The position numbers and the translations under genes are program-made. From CAZJGF01 sp964545665 (GTDB taxonomy: Bacteria > Chloroflexota > Dehalococcoidia > GIF9 > AB-539-J10), in contig CAZJGF010000008.1 of assembly GCA_964545665.1 (NCBI GenBank), forward strand, positions 1 to 25,833: a DNA stretch of 25,833 bases, read 5' to 3'. Under the pieces are notes generated by a model. The model had not been told where the DNA came from. It worked only from the letters and a program-made list of their open reading frames with translations, and did not search any database. This document shows positions 21,934-25,833 of the stretch, piece by piece. The number at the start of each line of letters is the position of its first letter. Within the stretch, counting starts at the first letter, position 1.

Positions 21934-23076
21934 ATGGCGTGGAAAAAGGTGAGGAGTGTACTGCCTGCTGGGGATTATTACTTTTCAGGTGATGAGGCGA
22001 TAGCTGAGGGCGCTATTGCAGCAAGGTGTGGCTACTACGCTGGTTATCCGATTACCCCGACTACTGAAACCTTGGAGAGGATTTCCGTTAGATTTGGAGA
22101 GGTAGGAGCCGTATTCATGCAAATGGAGGATGAAATCGCATCCATTTGTTCCTGTATAGGTGCTTCATGGGCTGGAGCCAAAGCCATGACTGTCACGTCA
22201 GGCCCCGGATTTAGCTTAATGCAGGAGGGAATCGGCCATGCTGTCATGACGGAAACACCGATTGTAATTGTCAATGCCCAAAGGGCAGGCCCAAGCACGG
22301 GCCAGGCTACCAGGGTGGGAGGTGGGGATATAATGCAGGCCAGGTGGGGTACCCACGGAGGCATGCCGATTGTTGCCCTTTCTCCTTGGTCTGTGCAAGA
22401 ACTGTATGACCAGACCATCAATGCCTTTAATCTCGCTGAGCAATATAGAGTTCCAGTTCTTGTTATGGCCGAAGAGGCTACTGCTCATCTGCGGGAGAGG
22501 ATGAATATACCAGAGGAAATAGAGTTATTTGACCGTGTAAAGAAACCAGGAGCAGCTCCCTTTGGCACAGAAGCGGATGATGGGATTCCGCCGATGCCTG
22601 CCTTTGGGGAAGGCGAGAAGTTACTGGTGACCGGCTCTACACATGATGCTTATGGCATTAGGAAAACTGCTGACTCTGCGACTGAAGAGAAGCTAACCAG
22701 AAGACTGTACCACAAAATAATGAATCATAGAGCCGAAATAATTGAATATGAGGATTATTACCTGAAAGATGCAGACGTAGCAGTTATTTGTTATGGATTC
22801 ACGGCAAGAAGTGCGCTATTTGCCATTGAGAGATTGCGAGAAGAGAGCAGGAAAGTCGGAATGTTGAGGCTAAGGACTTTGTGGCCCTTTGCTGATGCGA
22901 TAGTAGGAGAGGTGGGGTCGAGAGTCAAGAAGATACTTGTTCCCGAAATGAATATGGGACAGGTTCTGGGCGAGGTAATGAAACATGTCTCTGGTGATGT
23001 AATATCATATAATCAAATGAACGGAGAGGTCATACATCCGAACGCGATTGTAGAACAACTGGGTAGATTCCTATAA
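21934..23076 (+). CDS. korA: 2-oxoacid:ferredoxin oxidoreductase alpha subunit
   Basis: KorA-type subunit of an anaerobic enzyme that couples 2-oxoacid decarboxylation to acyl-CoA formation and ferredoxin reduction. It has 380 residues. The pyrimidine-binding domain has GYPITPTTETLE, QMEDEIAS, TSGPGFSLMQEGIGHAVMTETPIVIVNAQRAGPSTG. Domain II contains YGFTARSALFAIERLREESRKVGMLRLRTLWPF. CGGAGG precedes ATG 21934. Its TAA overlaps the korB ATG. A 2-oxoglutarate substrate is favoured by family resemblance, but 2-oxoisovalerate or others are possible. Confidence 0.92.
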   Translation: MAWKKVRSVLPAGDYYFSGDEAIAEGAIAARCGYYAGYPITPTTETLERISVRFGEVGAVFMQMEDEIASICSCIGASWAGAKAMTVTSGPGFSLMQEGIGHAVMTETPIVIVNAQRAGPSTGQATRVGGGDIMQARWGTHGGMPIVALSPWSVQELYDQTINAFNLAEQYRVPVLVMAEEATAHLRERMNIPEEIELFDRVKKPGAAPFGTEADDGIPPMPAFGEGEKLLVTGSTHDAYGIRKTADSATEEKLTRRLYHKIMNHRAEIIEYEDYYLKDADVAVICYGFTARSALFAIERLREESRKVGMLRLRTLWPFADAIVGEVGSRVKKILVPEMNMGQVLGEVMKHVSGDVISYNQMNGEVIHPNAIVEQLGRFL

Positions 23077-23840
23077 TGGCTAGAGACTTGAAACAATATT
23101 TACGACCAGGAGTGACTCTGCCCTTTTGCCCTGGCTGTGGCCATAGGACCTTGCTGAGGCTTATCTTAAGGGCAATTGATGAACTTGAAATAAACATTGA
23201 TGACATGCTATTTGTATCAGGTATAGGTTGCGCTGGCTGGATACCGAGTCCTCACTTTAATGCTGACACTCTTCATACTTTACATGGCAGGGCTATTGCC
23301 TTTGCTACCGGCGCTAAGATGTTCAATCCAAAGCTAAGAACGATGGTTATAAGTGGAGACGGAGATTTGGTAGATATCGGAGGGAACCATCTTATTCATG
23401 CCGCTCGTAGAAATATAGACCTTACAGTCATATGTGCTAACAATATGAATTACGGGCAGACCGGTGGCCAGGTTTGTTCTACCACGCCGAAAGGCGCCGT
23501 TACACAGACTACACATGGAGGGAGTCCATATCGTCCACTTGACCTGTGTAAGCTTGTGAGTGCAGCCGGTGCCGTCTACGTAGCCAGATACTTAGTCACT
23601 CAGGGCTCTGTACTGGTAAACAGCATCAAGAAAGCATTACAAATTGACGGGTTTTCTTTTATTGAAGTTGTATCGCCCTGTCCAACCCAGTTTGGCAGGC
23701 AAAACCGACTTGATACGCCCAGGGAGACGTTTGAATTTGTTGAGCGCGTGTCTATCACTAAAGAGGATGCTGAGGACTTATCACCAGCAGAACTGGAAGG
23801 GAAAATAGTAACCGGGGAGTTTTCCAATGGGACAGGTTAA
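23076..23840 (+). CDS. korB: 2-oxoacid:ferredoxin oxidoreductase beta subunit
   Basis: The TPP- and Fe-S-binding subunit, 254 residues. Cluster ligands are C18 and C21 (CPGCGH), C52 (GIGC) and C202 (SPCPTQFG). The TPP motif runs from GDG at 94-96 to NN at 122-123 (NMNYGQTGGQ). HTLHGRAIAFATGAKM is typical of the KorB type. It overlaps korA by one base (TAATG) and korC by 14 bases. No KorD ferredoxin subunit gene is adjacent, so electrons may go to a separate ferredoxin. Confidence 0.94.
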   Translation: MARDLKQYLRPGVTLPFCPGCGHRTLLRLILRAIDELEINIDDMLFVSGIGCAGWIPSPHFNADTLHTLHGRAIAFATGAKMFNPKLRTMVISGDGDLVDIGGNHLIHAARRNIDLTVICANNMNYGQTGGQVCSTTPKGAVTQTTHGGSPYRPLDLCKLVSAAGAVYVARYLVTQGSVLVNSIKKALQIDGFSFIEVVSPCPTQFGRQNRLDTPRETFEFVERVSITKEDAEDLSPAELEGKIVTGEFSNGTG

Positions 23841-24360
23841 GCAGATCATGCTGTGTGGTTTTGGAGGGCAGGGTATTGTGCTGGCGGGAACAATACTCGG
23901 CTACGCTGCTTTCAACGATGGGAAATGGGTTAGTGGTACGAATTCTTATGGAGCAGCAGCTCGAGGCGGGGAATGTGAAGCCGAAGTTGTAATATCTGAC
24001 GAACCAATAATCTTCCCATATGTGCTTGAAGCAGACTTTCTGATTGCTATGTACCAGGCTGCGTATAACAAATATGTTGGTAAGGTTAAACGTGACAGAG
24101 GGGTGGTTATCCATGATAAGCAGTTGGTATCCCCAGCGGCAGGTAGCACTTTGGAGCATATAGGAATTCCGGCTACCGAGGTAGCAGCAAAAAGGCTTAA
24201 TTCTAATGTGGTTGCTAACATAGTCGCGCTAGGTGCAGCGATAGAAATAAGCAGGGTGGTTACCAGGGATGCTTTCATCTCCGCCATAGAAGAAAACATG
24301 CCAGAAAGATTTAGGGAATTAAATCTTAGAGCGGCAAATATCGGGTTTGATTTGGTATAA
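23827..24360 (+). CDS. korC: 2-oxoacid:ferredoxin oxidoreductase gamma subunit
   Basis: A 177-residue gamma subunit. The start contains the conserved GFGGQGIVLAG (11-21), then SYGAAARGGECEAEVVISDEPI and NMVAN-like VVANIVALGAAIEI. ATG 23827 follows GGGGAG and lies within the end of korB, showing translational coupling. It completes a korABC operon. Confidence 0.93.
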   Translation: MGQVKQIMLCGFGGQGIVLAGTILGYAAFNDGKWVSGTNSYGAAARGGECEAEVVISDEPIIFPYVLEADFLIAMYQAAYNKYVGKVKRDRGVVIHDKQLVSPAAGSTLEHIGIPATEVAAKRLNSNVVANIVALGAAIEISRVVTRDAFISAIEENMPERFRELNLRAANIGFDLV

Positions 24361-24431
24361 CGATGAAGCCGCGTTTCAATCTCTGCCGTTAAGGTATGTC
24401 AGACGGTGGACATAGGTGAGCGGGAAGTCGA

Positions 24432-24626
24432 ATGAAAGCTATTTTTCATGGAGACAACCGGGAGGAAGAAGAGGTAGAAATACTAGACATCTTTGTTGAT
24501 AGGGATGGAGAGCCCAAAATCCGCTTCACTGGAGCGGATGGCAGAATTGCCACCGCTCCAATAAACCGGTTCACAGATTTTGAAAATGCGGGACATATAC
24601 CTGACTGGTACCACCGTCATGAATGA
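24432..24626 (+). CDS. Small acidic protein of unknown function
   Basis: A 64-residue acidic protein (EEEEVEILDIFVDRDGEPKIRFTGADGRIATAPINRF), probably beta-rich. No known family is recognised. It has no signal peptide or cysteines. A weak GAGCGGGA lies about 12 bases upstream of ATG 24432. It follows korC by 71 bases on the same strand and may be co-transcribed. Confidence 0.65.
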   Translation: MKAIFHGDNREEEEVEILDIFVDRDGEPKIRFTGADGRIATAPINRFTDFENAGHIPDWYHRHE

Positions 24627-24630
24627 GCTG

Positions 24631-24649
24631 CAGTATCACTATGATATTG
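24631..24649. terminator. Short hairpin between convergent genes
   Basis: CAGTATCA and TGATATTG pair over eight bases (one G-U) with a three-base loop, between the small acidic gene and asparaginase. It is AT-rich with no U-run, so a weak candidate. Confidence 0.25.
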
Positions 24650-24691
24650 TAGCCGTGTTGGTGGAAGGTAAGAGGATTGAGAGTTGCCCGG

Positions 24692-25696
24692 CTAAACCTG
24701 GCCATATGCTATTGGCGCATTAAACATATTCCGAATCCTGCTCAAATCTCTGGTATGACTCAAGGCAAGGGTCAATTTTATTCTTGCCTTTGGCCCATTA
24801 AGCCCCGGAGCTACAATAGCTCCCAACTCCCGCAGGTTCTTCTCGCTTCCTATAAAGGCATAGCTGTCCTCCAGAACAAGGCCTTCATAGCATCGGGTTG
24901 TGAAGACCACTGGCTTCCCTACATTGACCAGGTCTCTTATCCCCTCAGCCACCGTTTTTGAGACGTGACCTACGCCAGCTCCCTCGATGACTACCCCATC
25001 CACAGGCGAGTCTCTTACTGCTTCTAATAGAAAGTTGCTCATGCCTAGTGTGAACTTGATGAGTTCAACTTGGGCTGAAATCTTCCTGGCGGGAATTGAT
25101 TCCCTGAGTCCCCTTGCTCTAACAAACTGCACTCTTTTCCCATAAATAATCCCGATTGGCCCAAATAGGGGGCTTCTGAATGCATTAAGCTGCGTTGCAC
25201 TTGCCTTTGTCACATCCCTGGCAAGATGAATCTCATTATTGAATACGACCATTGTGCCTCTTGACTGTGAATCATCTGTCGCCGCAGTCAAGATTGAATT
25301 GAACAGATTTGCAGGACCATCGGAGCTGAGTTGAGAAGCATTTCGCATGGCTCCGGTTACTATAACCGGGTTATCGTCCCGGACTAGCAGATCCAGAGCG
25401 TACGCCGTCTCCTCCAGAGTATCCGTACCTTGAGTTATAACTACACCATTTGCCTTGTTTTGTTCAAAAAGGTCATGAATCACTTTACTGAGCTCAAGAA
25501 TGTCGCCCAGGAGCAAATGGGGCCCCGGCTTATTACAGAAATTCACAATATCTAATCTCGCAATGTTGCTTAAGGAAGGCATATTCTCTAGCAAATCCTC
25601 TGCGCTTAACAGAGGAACTGCGCCACCTGTCTGGGCGTCAATGCCCATAGCAATCGTCCCGCCGGTAGAAATGATGGTAATTCTTTTCTCAGTCAT
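24692..25696 (-). CDS. L-asparaginase
   Basis: Hydrolyses asparagine to aspartate and ammonia. The 334-residue protein has the first signature ISTGGTIAMG with nucleophile T11, and the second TQGTDTLEETAYALDLL with T91 and D92. The catalytic Lys is K164 in ARDVTKASATQ. GAMRNASQLSSDGPANL is also typical. No signal peptide is present, so it is cytoplasmic. ATG 25696 lacks a ribosome site and sits ten bases after a -10 box. Confidence 0.93.
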   Translation of the reverse strand: MTEKRITIISTGGTIAMGIDAQTGGAVPLLSAEDLLENMPSLSNIARLDIVNFCNKPGPHLLLGDILELSKVIHDLFEQNKANGVVITQGTDTLEETAYALDLLVRDDNPVIVTGAMRNASQLSSDGPANLFNSILTAATDDSQSRGTMVVFNNEIHLARDVTKASATQLNAFRSPLFGPIGIIYGKRVQFVRARGLRESIPARKISAQVELIKFTLGMSNFLLEAVRDSPVDGVVIEGAGVGHVSKTVAEGIRDLVNVGKPVVFTTRCYEGLVLEDSYAFIGSEKNLRELGAIVAPGLNGPKARIKLTLALSHTRDLSRIRNMFNAPIAYGQV

Positions 25697-25706
25697 CTGT
25701 TTCAGA

Positions 25707-25712
25707 AGTATA
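25707..25712 (-). promoter_or_regulatory. -10 box for asparaginase
   Basis: On the - strand TATACT lies ten bases before the ATG, without a clear -35. The predicted leader is about 3-4 bases, as for the DedA-like gene. Confidence 0.4.
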
Positions 25713-25794
25713 AAGCATTACGGCTCTGAGTTGCTAGAGCATTTGCTTGTTCATATCGAAGCCAGCGCTCTCTTGCGAAAGCCACTAGACAGGT

Positions 25795-25823
25795 TTGCCA
25801 CAAATGCTGAGATAAACTATACT
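25795..25823 (+). promoter_or_regulatory. Outward promoter at the window edge
   Basis: TTGCCA (25795-25800), a 17-base spacer and TATACT (25818-25823). It points off the right edge to an unseen gene. Confidence 0.55.
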
Positions 25824-25833
25824 GTGAATAGAG

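Noticed and set aside
24677..24961. 94-residue + strand frame opposite asparaginase
   Set aside because: Antisense shadow of a well-supported gene.
1..25833. CRISPR arrays, insertion sequences or prophage genes
   Set aside because: No spaced direct repeats, transposase or phage proteins seen; the only direct repeat is the assembly duplicate.

Overview
The window looks like a bacterial metagenome-derived scaffold, most likely from an anaerobic member of the Chloroflexota close to Dehalococcoidia. That placement is an inference. It rests on the ribosomal operon layout, the EF-Tu sequence style, a ferredoxin-dependent 2-oxoacid oxidoreductase, a stand-alone FMN-type glutamate synthase domain protein and a DRG-like TGS GTPase. 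No oxygen-respiration gene is present. Two 100-N runs are scaffold gaps. One is spurious, because it is flanked by a 55-base duplication.

Region 1 (1-5148, + strand) is a tRNA and translation block: partial tRNA-Thr(TGT), tRNA-Tyr(GTA), tRNA-Thr(GGT), tuf, rpmG, secE, nusG, rplK, rplA, an L10-type leader RNA with its own extended -10 promoter, rplJ and rplL. Where rpoB/rpoC often follow, there is an 87-residue membrane protein that ends flush against an oppositely oriented gene.

Region 2 (5149-9831, - strand) reads gdhA, FMN glutamate-synthase-like protein, acpS and comM. The 100-N gap removes the 3' part of acpS and the 5' end of comM.

Region 3 (9977-14091) is a set of short, mostly convergent or divergent units: a threonine-synthase-like PLP enzyme, a PPC-domain (DUF296) protein, a YggS-type PLP protein, a small Cys-rich protein translationally coupled to a metallo-beta-lactamase (MBL) fold hydrolase, and a DedA/VTT membrane protein.

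Region 4 (14089-18595) holds a radical SAM protein downstream of a beta-CASP/RNase J-like MBL protein on the - strand. These diverge from a DnaJ-like protein followed by a TGS-domain GTPase on the + strand.

Region 5 (18635-21471) contains an ADP-ribosylglycohydrolase, then a zinc-ribbon protein and a glycine-rich RRM protein, then another MBL-fold hydrolase. The zinc-ribbon mRNA has a perfect 10-bp inverted repeat covering its ribosome binding site and start codon.

Region 6 (21472-25833) has a 462-base non-coding stretch with a branched RNA-like fold, a three-gene korABC operon, a 64-residue acidic protein, a convergent L-asparaginase and an outward-facing promoter at the edge.

Metabolically, gdhA, the glutamate-synthase-like protein, korABC and asparaginase all act around the 2-oxoglutarate/glutamate/amino-acid node, which fits an amino-acid-using anaerobe. 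The most useful points for a second look are the RBS-occluding hairpin, the kor upstream structure, the recurring extended -10 promoters with nearly leaderless starts, the coupled Cys-rich protein/MBL pair, the EF-Tu cysteine insert, the L12 N-terminal extension and the two assembly-gap corrections.
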